Made by a program: the position numbers and the translations under genes. From the NCBI GenBank assembly GCA_902729315.2, contig LR746267.1:5954424-6018423 (forward strand): a stretch of DNA of 64,000 nucleotides, read 5' to 3'. How positions within the stretch are numbered: the first letter of the stretch is position 1; each line of letters starts with the position of its first letter. This document shows positions 43,701-55,378 of the stretch, in pieces. Below the pieces are notes generated by a model. The model did no database searches. It was given only the letters and a program-made list of their open reading frames with translations, and was not told the DNA's origin. The stretch comes from Spirodela intermedia (taxonomy: Eukaryota; Streptophyta; Magnoliopsida; Alismatales; Araceae).

Positions 43701-46700
43701 ATTATTATTGAATATTTACTTAATTATAAATTGATTGCTTGTATGTTTACATTATAAGTCTAGTATCATTAAAGATATATAATGATGGTGTTTGAAATAA
43801 TCTTATGCCTAATAATAAATTTAAAGAGTTACATAAAATATTTTTCATGCTGAATATAATGTAGCCTTATATTACTTGAACATAAGTATAGATGAACATA
43901 TGTCAACATGTGTGATGAAGTCTTACATACAATCCATGTGTACAAAGTCACCTACAAGATTCGAATTCAAGACTTGCACGATATGAAGATAGAATCTTCA
44001 GCAAAAGAAATATTTGAAATATCAAACCACAAGTTCAGGTGTGAGATTCAAATCCATGACATAAGCTACAAAAAAAATGAATCTCATGAAGGACGAAGGC
44101 ATTGATAGGATTTGAAATCAAGACATTGACATGCTAGAAAGCTGACCAAGAAAATATGAAGTAATATCAAATGATTCATGTCTAAGGAAGGAGTTGAACT
44201 CAAGACTTACACAATGAATAAGATGAAGCATTCCATAAAACTCTCACAGAAGTAGAGAAGTCTTTGTCATGTAGCTTATATAATAACATGTTAGCACAAT
44301 ATATAGAGAAATAGATGGACTTACTTCATCTCAACCTCTAAAGTAGAAACAACTATTGATGAATCTTATTATCTCCAAAGAGAAGTTTCTAATATGATCA
44401 ATGAGATAACTTCAAGTCTGAAAGTGAAAGACAAGTAAACGTCAATAGCTCATATTCTAGATAATAACATGTTAATAGAATACATGGATAGAATGACAAC
44501 TTCAATAGCACTATTTGAGCTTGACCATGAAAAAAAAAAGTCTATTGATTCATTATGTATCTCTAGATAAAATATCAAGGATAATGTACATGAGAATGGA
44601 AAACTTTGAACTAAAGAACAATTGAAGGTCAAAGGAATAGATTTTAGATGGTAATACATCTACAACATACATGAACTAAATGACAACCTCAACAACTAAG
44701 TCTAACTTATATCTTAAAAGTAAAAATGTATGTAATAATATTACATATCTCACGATAAAAATCATGGACAACCTATGTGAGAATGAAAAGCTTCGAACTG
44801 AAGAGCATTTGAAGGTCATTAACATGATGGTGGAGAAAAAGGAAGAATTTTAAATTTGTATGACAATTTCTTAGGTGCTAAAATGACAAGGAGATGTTAG
44901 AGGATAAATAAAATGAGCTTAAAAAAAACTAGAAAAAATTTAGAATGAAGATATCCATCACTTCATTCATTCAAGTTCAAAAGTGGATCATATTCCATTT
45001 GTCAAAGTAAAATTACTGTATGCTTCAAAAAAAGAGTTGAAAGGTTCATTATATGACCTATTAACTGATGAATAAAGTCAACATTTTTTACTAAAATTAA
45101 TTCTGTCTATGTATTCAACTTAGATATGTAGTGTTGAGGGTCACACTCTACCTTGTGAGGGGTGTGGTATCTATGGAGATTAGACATGAATGTTTGGGCT
45201 ATTGATCTCATGAAATTAGTTATATTTTTAGAAAGAAATAATGAACTCAAGTAGGAATGATCATCTAAAATTGGATGTAGCCCCTGAAGGGTGATCTAGT
45301 ACAAAAACTCATGTGTCTCTCATGGTGATGTGTGTGAGAGAGAAACTAGAGAGAAACCATATAAAAGGAAGACTGATTTAAGAAAACCTATAATTAAAAT
45401 AGAGAAATTGTGTTAGAATGTTTGTTGAAATATACAACCATGAACATAACAAAAGAATAGAATATAAAACATATGAAACCAACCCCCCTCTTGATATTTT
45501 ACCTAACCACATTAAATCCAACAATCAAGATATCAAACATTTCTAAGAAAACCTAGATAGACATGGGTTTAAAAATTGATTTAAATTAATTCATCCAAAA
45601 GAAATTTGAGTTCCCAAACTAAAACTTTGTACAAATTTTGTATAGAATGATGAAGCCCAAACTTACAATGAACACAAAAAAATTGATATTATGGGTATTA
45701 GTACAATCTGTACCTAATGAGACTATACAAAGCCCATTACATAAAATGTTGGCTGCTTCCTTATTTAATGTCAGATGTTTTTCTCTATAAAAAAGAAGAA
45801 CATGTTTTTGTATCCATGACTGTACGAGTGTCCCCCAACCTACATAAATTTGGGGTATCTATTTTTTTACACTCTTTATCCCTTATACTTTGCACTTTTC
45901 TATTACAAAAGGAGGTTATGCTTTCTCTTCATAAACTTAGATTATTTTCAAGTGTATTTTTGGTGGATAATCTTATAAATTAAAGTGAAGTAAATTTTGG
46001 AGACAACAAAAAAATAATATTTTTCATGTATAATAATTAAAATTCAGCAAGATTACATTATTAGATGGTGTGACAATAACAAGAAAATAAAAGTTAAGGT
46101 TGAGTATTGTTTAATTTCTAAGGATGTCACAATTGAATCCTTAATTAATAAATATAGAAATTTAAATATTATGAAATTATTATGAATGAGGTACTATAGT
46201 ATTTTACAAAATATCATCAATATATGTAATCTGAATATTTGTTAAGAATAATTATCTCATGATAAAAATAATTATGATATTCATAAATAAGTTATACTTC
46301 AACTTATTCAAGAATAATTCATAAATAAGTTTTTTACTATATGTTGCAAAAGCCACTGTGTGTCAACACCAAGGGCATCTACAATGAGCTCTTATGTTTC
46401 ATACACACTTGAATGTTGTAGAAATTTTGGTAAGTTTGTTGTGCACATAGAAAGTGAATGATAAAATTTGTGTACAAAAATACTAAATTTATGTGTCAAT
46501 AGGTTGTCTTCAAAATCTCTAGGGATGAACTTTTCATTAAGCCCAAAAGTTGACTTTTAAAATTAAAAGTACATATGTCAAAAATTATCTCGGTCAATCC
46601 TTATATCTACTTGTAGAGTAGTCTCTATGTGACTGGATTTTGACTAGCTCCCTTTCCAAAGATGTTAACTTGAGATTTTCTAACCAAATAAACCCACTCA

Positions 46701-47672
46701 AAGTCAAAATCCTTTCATCTTCTAAATATATATATTTTTCTTTGCTTTTATCATATCTTTTTCTTGGTCATTATTTTTACCACATTATTCTTACAAAAAT
46801 ATAATACAAATGAAAAATATAATAGTTTAATTATATATTATAAATTAGTCAAAAATATGATATTTCTGATTATATTTTATATTCTTTTATTTTTTTGTCA
46901 GTAGAAAATAATTATACCAACAATCAACTCTTTTTTGATGTTATGAAATATTTGGAAAGTAAAATAATAAACATCTGAAAAATCAAAGATGTTGTTGTGA
47001 AGAAAACTATTTATGCATTCAACAAGCCCCATACACAATAGGCTTGACATATCCATCTTCTCACACTAGACGGAAGGCACTAGATTGTCTTTCTTTCTCT
47101 ATTGACAACACTCCATAAATTTCCTTTATATAGAGGTGATGTTCAAGAAGTTATTAGTCAATCTTGATAATGAATAGAGTACTTTTCTTTATTTTCTTAG
47201 TAGTTTAGCTCTTGAATAAGCTTTGGTAAGATTGCTCTTATAATAGAACTATGAAGAGTAATTTGAGATGGTGTGTGGTGATTTTATATATGGTTGAGAC
47301 AATCTTATAAAGTAGTTGTAATTGGCTATTTATAGAGTTAAAAAACATAATCATTGGATTTTACCCTCTTAGATATATTTTGTCAATGATCAACTAGAAA
47401 AATACTTTGGTTGACTTGCTAAATAGTCAATATAAGTAGGTTGTTGATATAATCAGTTTTTGATCATGTCATATTGCACAAATGCCATGGAATTTTTTTC
47501 TAAATTCAGATTGATACTTTGACATGTTATAATATGATGCATTGTTAGATATCTTCTTACATGATTAAGATCTTTTGACATGTTTCTTGAGAAGTATCTT
47601 TTTTTTTCTCTTGAGATTTGATTTGATTTTTCAAGGTTAGTGCATGATTTAACTCACTTTCTCATTGGGTGA
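40731..47672. other. AT-rich, CpG-poor transposon-derived block
   Basis: About 7 kb of low-GC DNA with no intact ORF above 90 codons and no recognised domain. Lysine/glutamate-rich translated fragments at about 44250-45070 resemble decayed Copia gag-like sequence, but too weakly to call. The segment at 47040-47660 shares phrases with 14200-14770. Confidence 0.45.
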
Positions 47673-49390
47673 TGTGACTTATCACTATATAGTAAATTAC
47701 ACAAATTTAAAATTTATAAAATTAGAAAATACTAATTTTTAGATATTTAGAAGTATTTATAAATAAATATATCAATTAAAATTCAATAAAAGTTTCAAAA
47801 AATAATGGTAATTTTTTAAGTCGTTCATAGAGATGTAATATCATATCTAGTAATATTTTAGACTTTTTTGCAAAATATATATATATATATATTTCTAAAT
47901 TTTATATTAATAAATAAAAATAAAATATATTTAAAATTTACAAAAAAAGGAAATAAGGGGTATGTATATCAAGATGACGTCATCACTTGATGAACATGAA
48001 TCGGATGAAAACACGCCTGACGATTCTTAGATAAACGATTAAAGACTATTTAGTTGGTCAAATTAAGATACGTAAAAGCTAGAAGAATCGTAAGTGAATG
48101 AAGAATAGTTAGAAAGTAGAAATCGCACAAATTAAGATTAAATGAAGTAAAAATTAAATTAAAAGTAGGAAAGACAGAGTTTTGACGTCGTGGTGATGCT
48201 ACGTCAGTGATGCGTCGACGATGTAGTGTCTATGACCTTGAAGGCTCTCCTTAGATAATGACAACATGAGCAATCTTTAAATCTTTTTATAAAGTTTAGA
48301 GATTAATGAAATGAGTCATTGAATTATCTTTAATGACTATCATTTGACGTATTAGAAAAGTTATTACTTTGTGGCTTTCTAGCAACTGACATTTAACAGA
48401 GAGGAGTTGGATAAACGTGGGGCACGTGTCAAGGAGCTTCATCCTCAGGTCCGTGCAGTAAAAGTAGTCTCTTCGTTGTATTCAGTACGCTCTCAGGAGG
48501 TGATGACTCGTCTCTTGATGGATTGTTTTATTTTTAACGACAATTTGTTCATCGATCAATTAGAGATGATTTATTTAATAAATTTGCAATCTTTTTATTG
48601 TGAATCGTTCAATAATTTTAGTAACAATATTCTACGAATTACGTCGATGAGATTTTTAGGGTTGATCAAGTGATTCTGGTAACTTAATCCTTCACCGACA
48701 ATCTGCAGAAAAGTCACGATTTAATCAAATAAAAATACAAGTTTTGGCTCTAGTAGGATTGGAACCTACACCGGTCCTCCACTTGCATGAGAGAGGAAAT
48801 AAGTTCTTGAATACTTTTATATAGTGACATTATCATGATATCTCGATATTATTTTCAGTATTAAAATCTTCAAAATATTCTGAGAAAGGTGTGAGTGTCG
48901 ATTTAGTCCCACATTAATTATACGCTGAATGTAGAGATGCATATATGGTAATGTGAGATTTGGAAATCAATGAGTCAATTTCTCATATATATGACTACTC
49001 TTTGCTCCACAGTCAGTTAGCCACTAGTGATGTGAAAGGGGAGTGGCACACATGTGCCCTCCAATCCATAGCCGCTCGAGGTCTTGTTTGCAGCTTCATC
49101 TCGACTATGCTTCCAACCTGCTTACAAACCAATTAGTCGGTGGGTCCTTCTCTTTTTATATCTTTTTATTTTATTTTATTTTTCTTTATTTTTCTTAAAA
49201 ATAAAATTATAAAAATTATATAAATTCACATAAAATCACGTAATTAGCCAAGAATCACATTAATCAATTGAAAACTACTTTTCACAATTTGACATAAATA
49301 TAAGTCTATTTATCATGAGTTAAGACTAAAACTATATTATTTATCAATCATCAACTCATGATAATAAAGACTTATCATTGGGTCAACACA
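47673..49390 (+). mobile_element. Probable solo LTR (Athila-family), about 1.7 kb
   Basis: Begins TGTGACTTAT and ends GGTCAACACA, i.e. TG...CA termini. It matches the LTR at 62252-63310 at both ends and through the middle: AAATTTATAAAATTA near the start, GTATATCAAGATGACGTCATC in the middle, and AAATTCACATAAAATCAC(G/A)TAATTAGCCA near the end. It is about 660 bp longer than that copy. No matching target-site duplication or primer site was found beside it, so solo LTR versus fragment is undecided. Confidence 0.65.
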
Positions 49391-50083
49391 ACTTTGTAGG
49401 TTAACACATTTTCCCTCTCTCAATTTTTCTTGTTGTAGTATTTTTTTTTATGCTCAATAATATATATTTCTATGACGATATAATTTTTGTCCTTTTAAAA
49501 AATATAAGTAATAGTAAATTTTCCAGACTAAGTGACCTAGATCTTCAACCAAATATTCATTTCTCTTAATTTTTCATTTATTTATCTACATGACAAACAA
49601 ATGCAGCACTAGTAACCAGACAAAAGTCAAGCTAGTGCCTTGGTATCTACTTTGAAGAGACCAAGCAATGAGCTACAGAGGTCTCATCCTAAAGAGTGTT
49701 TTGTGAGTTGTTTGAAGTTATTTTCCATTGAATAATTAGAAATTATTATGTGAACATTGCTTAGTTAAAGTGCTTTCACCATAAGCTGGCTTTTCAATTT
49801 GTTTCTCAATGTATCTAGAATATTTCCCATCAGAATCCTATTAGCCCACTGAGATCTTCAGCAAAGTGATTATTACCCAAGGTTAAAGTAAAATGGCCCC
49901 TAGATCCAATCCAGTCAAATTACCCCAGAAATTGACATGTGGCGTCCAGCAGTGCATGCTTCATTCATCAAGGAAACACATAATGGTTTCTCTGCCTGTC
50001 ACTCTCAGTCTGTTTATCTGTCTATATCTGTCTCTTTCTCCCTCTCCATCTCCCTCTCTCTCCCTCTCCCTCTCTTTATCCTC

Positions 50084-50114
<31 letters not shown>

Positions 50115-50448
50115 CCCCCTCTCTGTATCTATCTCCCTCTCTATCTCTCTCTATAGTATATATATATATATCTCTTTCCCCCTCTCTCCCTTTATCTCTG
50201 TTTTTAACACTCCCTCTCTCCCTTTAGCAGAAGATAGATTTCGGGAAATTGAAACTAGCACGAAAACCGGAGACAGGATCAGAGCAAGGACATATTCCTT
50301 GCAGACAGATGGGCAAAGCTCAGTCATCAATCTCATAGTATTTGACCTTTCACCAACCTGCAGGAGCATCCCGGATGTTCTGAACGCGTTATTAATCATC
50401 ATTCTCATTGTATTTGATACATGATTGAAAATAATAGGCTACCTTCGT
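49391..50448. other. Intergenic region with complex CT/TA microsatellite
   Basis: AT-rich to about 49900. A CT-rich, TA-containing simple-sequence region spans about 50010-50222. On the minus strand 50300-50368, after a TGCTCCTGCAG acceptor-like site, an open stretch encoding VGERSNTMRLMTELCPSVCK looks coding but was not identified. Confidence 0.4.
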
Positions 50449-50513
50449 CTTCCTACTTCTTTTTCAGTTTGTGGACTATGTGTCATCGGAATTATATTGC
50501 ATCCTTATTCGCG
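50449..50513. repeat. Duplicated nuclear module, segment X copy 1
   Basis: Shares CTTCCTACTT, TTTTTCAGTTTGTGGAC, ATGTGTCATCGGAAT and CATCCTTATT with 55143-55215. In this copy, segment X is separated from segment Y (54293-54393) by the mitochondrial-DNA insertion. Confidence 0.85.
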
Positions 50514-51356
50514 ACAATGACAACGACAATAATCTATCGTGAATTTAGCTTTAGGTATTTCACTACAACAGCAGGGAACTATGACCAACAGACACACAGA
50601 GCGTCACCCTTTTTTTTTATTTGACATACATATTGTGATGGTTGAGGGCTTTCTTTCTCTGAAGGCGCGGGACGCTCGCGGAATCCGTGCCTTCTGTACC
50701 ACCACAGGTTTGGGCAGATCCCGCTCCTAAACAAAAGGGAGGGAAAGGGGGAAGGGGGCCGGGCCTCTCAAAAATAGAAGGTTGTAGAAAACGGCCACCT
50801 ATTTCATTCGACGTTCCGGGGCAGGGGCCCGCCCGATTCGATCGACCTATGAGGCGAGCTGATCTGCTTTGATCCAGGAGAAAGCCCGGTCAGCTTCGGC
50901 GCAGGTCACGTGACCTACAGCTCGGCCTTGCCTTCGCTTTTGGAGGCTTCCTCTACCCTCATATCTATGTGCCCGCAGCACTTTCATATGGAGAAAGATG
51001 GGCTTACCATGTTCCATCAATAGCACCTAACCTATGCCGATTTTGGCGGACCGTACTCCACCCCGGTGAACTCATGCGGTTCCGACGTGCCCAGAGGCCA
51101 GAGGCAAATCCGTTCACGGTCCGTAGGATCAAAACCATTCGAAGGAACCCGTCCCGCCATGAATAGTCATGTTTGACCGGGCTTACACACATTCGCTCAC
51201 TTACGCTGTCCCCCCTCAGCTCACCCTAGCCCCGAAGTCTCCAAGGCTTCACACAAAATCTTCACTGACAACATATGCATGCTTCACTGACAACATTGTC
51301 AGGCAGAACCGTTGTTGCCTGATGGGCATATTGCTATCAATGTCTTCATGTCGCAC

Positions 51357-51823
51357 GACCTCTTAACATTACACCACTGAATCCCCAATCCTTTGCTTGC
51401 TGTGCAGTGACAGTACCAATATCCACTAATCGTTGTTTCCAGATACGGTTGCCGGTTGACATCTCTTCTAATTCGTCGATACGTGAAGCAAATTGTTGTG
51501 TGGAGGAATCAATATCTCGACATGAGCCAAGAGACAGATCTTGTGCCACTCCACCAGGTCGTATGAAACTGGCATGCATCCTGTCTCCCGGGACTCTTTC
51601 ATAGAATTCCAACAATTTCTCCCGCTCCTCAGAAGCCCAAAGGAACGGAGTTGATGCTCCCACATCCATAGCATGAGTAGTTGAAGCAGGTGAATGATTT
51701 GAAATTCGCGTTATTTCACGGAATAACACTCGTATATATTGAGCTCGTAATGATACCTCGCAATTCAAAAGTCTCTCTACGGCTGAAGAATGAGCGTGTT
51801 CTTGGGCCATCATAGAAACATAG
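51357..51823 (-). pseudogene. nad7: nad7 exon 3 (mitochondrial complex I subunit 7), nuclear copy
   Basis: Exactly 467 nt, the standard nad7 exon 3 length, with an intact frame encoding [19 protein letters not shown] through [12 protein letters not shown]. The 3' border is followed by GTGCGA, a group II intron start. Unedited codons are visible, e.g. [20 protein letters not shown], where edited protein has Leu or Phe at several Ser/Pro positions. One probable non-editing change is Asp in RVPGDRMH, where Ala is usual. Not expressed as protein without mitochondrial splicing. Confidence 0.93.
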
Positions 51824-51898
51824 ATAAGGTCGACGACGGAACGAACAACGAAACTTTTTCGTACACGTTCACTTGGATCTCACACACAAGTGCTCTCA

Positions 51899-51932
51899 GA
51901 ACCGTGCAATAAGGTCACCCATAACACGGCTC
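51899..51932 (-). ncRNA. Group II intron domain V of nad7 intron 2 (relic)
   Basis: A 34-nt hairpin starting GAGCCGTG and ending CACGGTTC, about 75 nt before exon 3. This is the catalytic core hairpin of a mitochondrial group II intron, in a nuclear copy and so inactive. Confidence 0.85.
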
Positions 51933-53299
51933 TCCCACTTGAGTTACCTTAGCCCCAGGCCATGCTATTCCATGATATTGGAAAACTGGCAGCCTGACGT
52001 AACTTATTTTATTAGTATTGAAAGCTGGCCGCCTTTTGAGGGAGGGAAAGCGAAAGCTTGCTCGAAACTCCTACATAAAGGTGGGGGGAGAGGAAGCGAA
52101 GACACTTTGCGTCCCGACAATTTCAAAAAGGAAGAAGTTAGTTTCGATAAACCCGGAAACGAAACGATCGTTCCCGTTGGGTACTCATTGAAGTAGAGCT
52201 TTTTGAATATGAGTTGGGCTCCTAGGTAGCTTTGGAGCCAAACCGAAGGAAGAGCAAAAATAAAGTTTTGGTTTGGAGCGAGGCCACCCGGCCTCGAATA
52301 GGAGGGGGGCTTTGCTCTGTATCCCGCCTGCTTGCAAAAATGAATGGATCAGAAAAGGGGCTGGGTTCTATTTCCGGGCCGGGCGGGAGGTGAAGGCGCT
52401 TGCGAAGAAGATAAGAGAGCCTTCCCGGTAAAGAAGAGGAAAAAAAGATGCTGTCATCTATCTCCACTAGTTTCCCGAGGCGTTGGAAAGAAAGACCGGC
52501 TCAGAGAATAACTGGCGTGCTTCCCCCCCATCGTTTCGCCAACAAAGAAGTCATCCTTGACTTACGATTGACCATTCCTTCTCTACCGAGCCGCCTCTCT
52601 TCACCATTCGAAGTAATTACCGAACTTCCCTTTTTATAACATACCAAATTCCTTTCCAGTCACTAAGACAATACCAACAAAGTTTCGTCTGTTATTTTAT
52701 CGGCCCCAGGGGAGTTTACTCGACCCATTCTCCAGTCTCCCGCACTGCTCAAGTGTGCGACTCCGTATGAGAACCTCCTTCCCATCTGCTCTGCCCACTC
52801 TCTGTTCACACGGTTCTCAAAGCGGAGGAAGGGTGGGCAGCAGGTACCACGAGCCCTCTGTCCTACACATCTATCCAGAAGCAAGTGTAGTTCACCGGTT
52901 CAACCGAATGCTCCTATCTCTCGGCAAAGATCGTGTGAGTGTGCAGTTATGCTTCGGATGCTTTCTCACGGACGACCCAGTTCCCGTTCTTTTCCGGTGC
53001 ACTCGCTTTGTATCTCCGACACACAAGGAAGGACGCGGTGGGAAGGAAGCAGCCCTAGCCTCTGTCCGGCCGATCATTCCGTTGGCATCTCGCATTCACG
53101 CCCTCGTTTTACTGCCGCTCAGGGATGTAGTTGTAGATACGTGAGTCTTAGTGGGTCGTTGGCTCCACCAGTTATCTCCTTCTACGACATGCTGTTGTCG
53201 TCGCCATATTCCATATGTCACTTAGTCATATCTGCCTCGCTGCGGGTCAGCACCTCCGAAAGAAACGGAGGACTTCATTCAGTGACTCCGCGATTGCCC

Positions 53300-53368
53300 T
53301 CTGAACGATCAGAATAAGGTAAAGCTTGAAGATAAGTTTTGTACTCTATTAATTTCTCATTCCCTCTA
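53300..53368 (-). pseudogene. nad7: nad7 exon 2, nuclear copy
   Basis: 69 nt, the standard exon 2 length, encoding RGNEKLIEYKTYLQALPYSD plus RS and the first two bases of Asp. The frame joins exon 3 in phase. Ser in PYSDRS reflects unedited sites (Phe and Leu after editing). Confidence 0.92.
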
Positions 53369-53408
53369 GTCGGGTGGGCGCCGGCCGGTCTTTCGGCCAT
53401 ATTCCCCT

Positions 53409-53444
53409 GAAAACCGTACGTGAGGGTCTCCCCGCATGCGGCTC
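53409..53444 (-). ncRNA. Group II intron domain V of nad7 intron 1 (relic)
   Basis: Hairpin starting GAGCCGCATGCGG and ending CGTACGGTTTTC, about 40 nt before exon 2. The closing strand has two additional T bases relative to the usual 34-nt form. Confidence 0.7.
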
Positions 53445-54176
53445 ACGCCATTCGAGGTGGCCCAGCCCTGCATTCATTCGCAAATCCTGTAATCGAATTG
53501 AGACTGCTCGACTTCGGAAGCTAATTCGCGTGTAGGCAGCGCTGTCTGTCTACCGTTGACTCTATCTATTCATTGATCCATTGGCTCGCTCCCTCTTTTT
53601 CCAAGAATGAATGAGCCGCTCGGAAAAACCTTCCATTTCCGTCAAATGACCCGGTCTCCACTGGCTCTTCCACCGTCCGGGCTCCCTTTCCTCCCTATGC
53701 GTTGTTACCCCGGCGCAGGCCTACCACGCTTCGCGCCTACGGCGTTTTCGCCAGACGGTCTTTGCCAGTAGTGCCATCCTCCCCGCTGGCTGTCTGTATG
53801 GGTGAGTTGTCCCTTGCTGCCACGTTCTGTTAGGCGCTATGGATGACAGGAAATTGAGTGGTTGGCTTGGACAGCAGGCGGGTTACACGTTCCACTGTGC
53901 CGAGATGTGAGGTGCAGGTAGTGATGATCACCCCGGGGTATGCGCTAGCGCCCCTGACAGGCACTCCAGGACCCGCCAACGCTCGTGAAAACCCAGGAGG
54001 TCGGTCGGTCCTCCTTTCATCCGGTCGGATGTGTGGACCGGGAAGGACAGAACGAGAACGAATCTATCATGAAAGGCCAATAATCTCTGATGTTACTGAG
54101 CAGTTCTCTTCATGTAGACATGAAACGATCAGCAGATCTTCGACCGCCCTTTTAGTCTGTGGTGAGTCTGATCTGG

Positions 54177-54356
54177 TTAATATCCTCCATGTATAAACAT
54201 AAAATATCCTTCCAAATGTCCAGTTCCTCCGTTCACAGCAAGCGGAGGAGTTTCCACTAACGAGGCCACCTTCACAACCTTTTCCCTTCTATCCACAGTC
54301 ACAGCAAGCGCAGCAGGGAGGGGCGGGGCGAGGCGGGGCGGGGGTGCTTCTGCCAT
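54177..54356 (-). CDS. Unrecognised short ORF or first exon, copy 1
   Basis: 59 codons on the minus strand from an ATG in excellent context (GTGCCATGGCA), starting MAEAPPPRLAPPLPAALAV and continuing VDRREKVVKVASLVETPPL. It may be a first coding exon, with possible donors inside (AAAAG|GTTGTG, GAAG|GTGGCC). The NUMT begins just downstream. A second copy of the start lies at 55240-55340 (MAEAPPTRLAPPLPAAITV) but diverges after about 20 residues. I do not recognise the family, and expression is unproven. Confidence 0.3.
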   Translation of the reverse strand: MAEAPPPRLAPPLPAALAVTVDRREKVVKVASLVETPPLAVNGGTGHLEGYFMFIHGGY

Positions 54357-54393
54357 GGCACAACCGTGGGAGGATGGGTATTAGATGACGAAC
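54293..54393. repeat. Duplicated GC-rich module, segment Y copy 1
   Basis: 101 bp matching 55240-55340 with four mismatches, beginning CCACAGTCACAG and ending TTAGATGACGAAC. Includes the G-rich run GGGGCGGGGCGAGGCGGGGC. Confidence 0.95.
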
Positions 54394-55142
54394 TGATGGA
54401 GGATGATAAAGCGGGCGTAGTAGAGATCAAATAAACGATGCAGAAAACGCATATACTATTAGGAGTAGACGACGGATAAAACTAAGTCTGACTCGAAAAT
54501 CATCAACGTTCAGGGAAACAAGGCTAGGACCGGGCGATTTAGGCAAACTGCCAGTCGTAGGGTGCTCGCAGTTAACAAAGCAGATCTAATTTATCAATGA
54601 GGAGGGAACCACCCAATGCAAGTAGTGGCTATCCTACACAATCACTCACGGCGACGATGACAATAAGGATGTATTAAAAGAGCAGGAAAAACCAGGCGTA
54701 TCAAAACGAGATATTTGGTGAAGGAGAGAAGTCACCAGAGAGACCTGATTTATCAAGGATCGATTCTTGACCAAACGAGATTGTGCTGGACCAGCGGCGA
54801 ACTCCGTAAGTCGGAGCGTCAGGGAGGGCGGCAGGCGAACCAGAGCGACGGGAAGCCGGACCGTCGAGCGTTAGGGTAGGAGAGCAGAGATGAGGGTTGT
54901 GGAGGATGGAAGGATATTCGTCGGCGGCGGCGAGGGTGGAGTCCTAGGGGACAGGGAGTGGCGGAGCGGTGACGAGGGTAAAGGAGAGCGGTGTCGAAGG
55001 GGGCGACCGGGTGAGATGGTGGCGATAGTGGCTGGCGGAACGATGATAGTGATGATGAGGGGGAAAAGGTGACAGTGTGGGTAGAGGGAGTGGTCGGCGG
55101 ACGGCGGCGGACGGCGGCGGAAGGTTGACGGTGGCGTTGAGT
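54394..55142. other. Spacer between duplicated modules
   Basis: The left half is of mixed composition. The interval 54780-55140 is GC-rich with GGCGG-type runs, including a near-tandem GGCGGACGGC motif at about 55096-55117. Read on the minus strand it resembles a 5' leader or first exon, but no protein is recognised. Confidence 0.35.
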
Positions 55143-55340
55143 CTTCCTACTTTCCTTCTTCTTTTTCAGTTTGTGGACGATGTGTCATCGGAATAATATT
55201 TCATCCTTATTGGCGGCAGAAGACAGCAACACGGAGTTTCCACAGTCACAGTAATCGCAGCAGGGAGGGGCGGGGCGAGGCGGGTCGGGGGTGCTTCTGC
55301 CATGGGACAACCGTGGGAGGATGGGTATTAGATGACGAAC
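55143..55340. repeat. Duplicated module, contiguous X+Y copy 2
   Basis: Segment X (55143-55215) is followed within about 25 bp by segment Y (55240-55340). This is the uninterrupted arrangement of the module that in copy 1 is split by the NUMT. It includes the short transition ACAGCAACACGGAGTTTCC, resembling ACAGCAAGCGGAGGAGTTTCC at 54236-54256 in copy 1. Confidence 0.85.
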
Positions 55341-55378
55341 GGCCTAAAACATGAAGGAACGAAACCACGTGGAGGAAG

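Larger units (their letters stand above)
50640..54200 (-). other. NUMT: nuclear insertion of mitochondrial DNA containing part of nad7
   Basis: About 3.5 kb of collinear mitochondrial sequence read on the minus strand: 3' part of nad7 intron 1, exon 2, complete intron 2 (51824-53299, 1,476 bp), exon 3, and the 5' part of intron 3 (to about 50640). Group II domain V hairpins are visible at 51899-51932 and 53409-53444. C-to-U editing sites are still C, as expected for a DNA-level transfer. Exon 1 and exons 4-5 are absent. Break points are estimated to about 60 bp from composition. Its base composition is unlike the flanks. It is not expected to be functional in the nucleus. Confidence 0.9.

Noticed and set aside
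48741-48785. tRNA-like T-arm (minus strand GTAGGTTCCAATCCTAC)
   Set aside because: No anticodon arm or acceptor pairing could be found next to it; it lies inside the probable LTR.
50640-54200. Plastid DNA insertion (NUPT)
   Set aside because: The coding parts are nad7, a mitochondrial gene with editing sites, and the introns carry mitochondrial group II domain V; no plastid gene seen.
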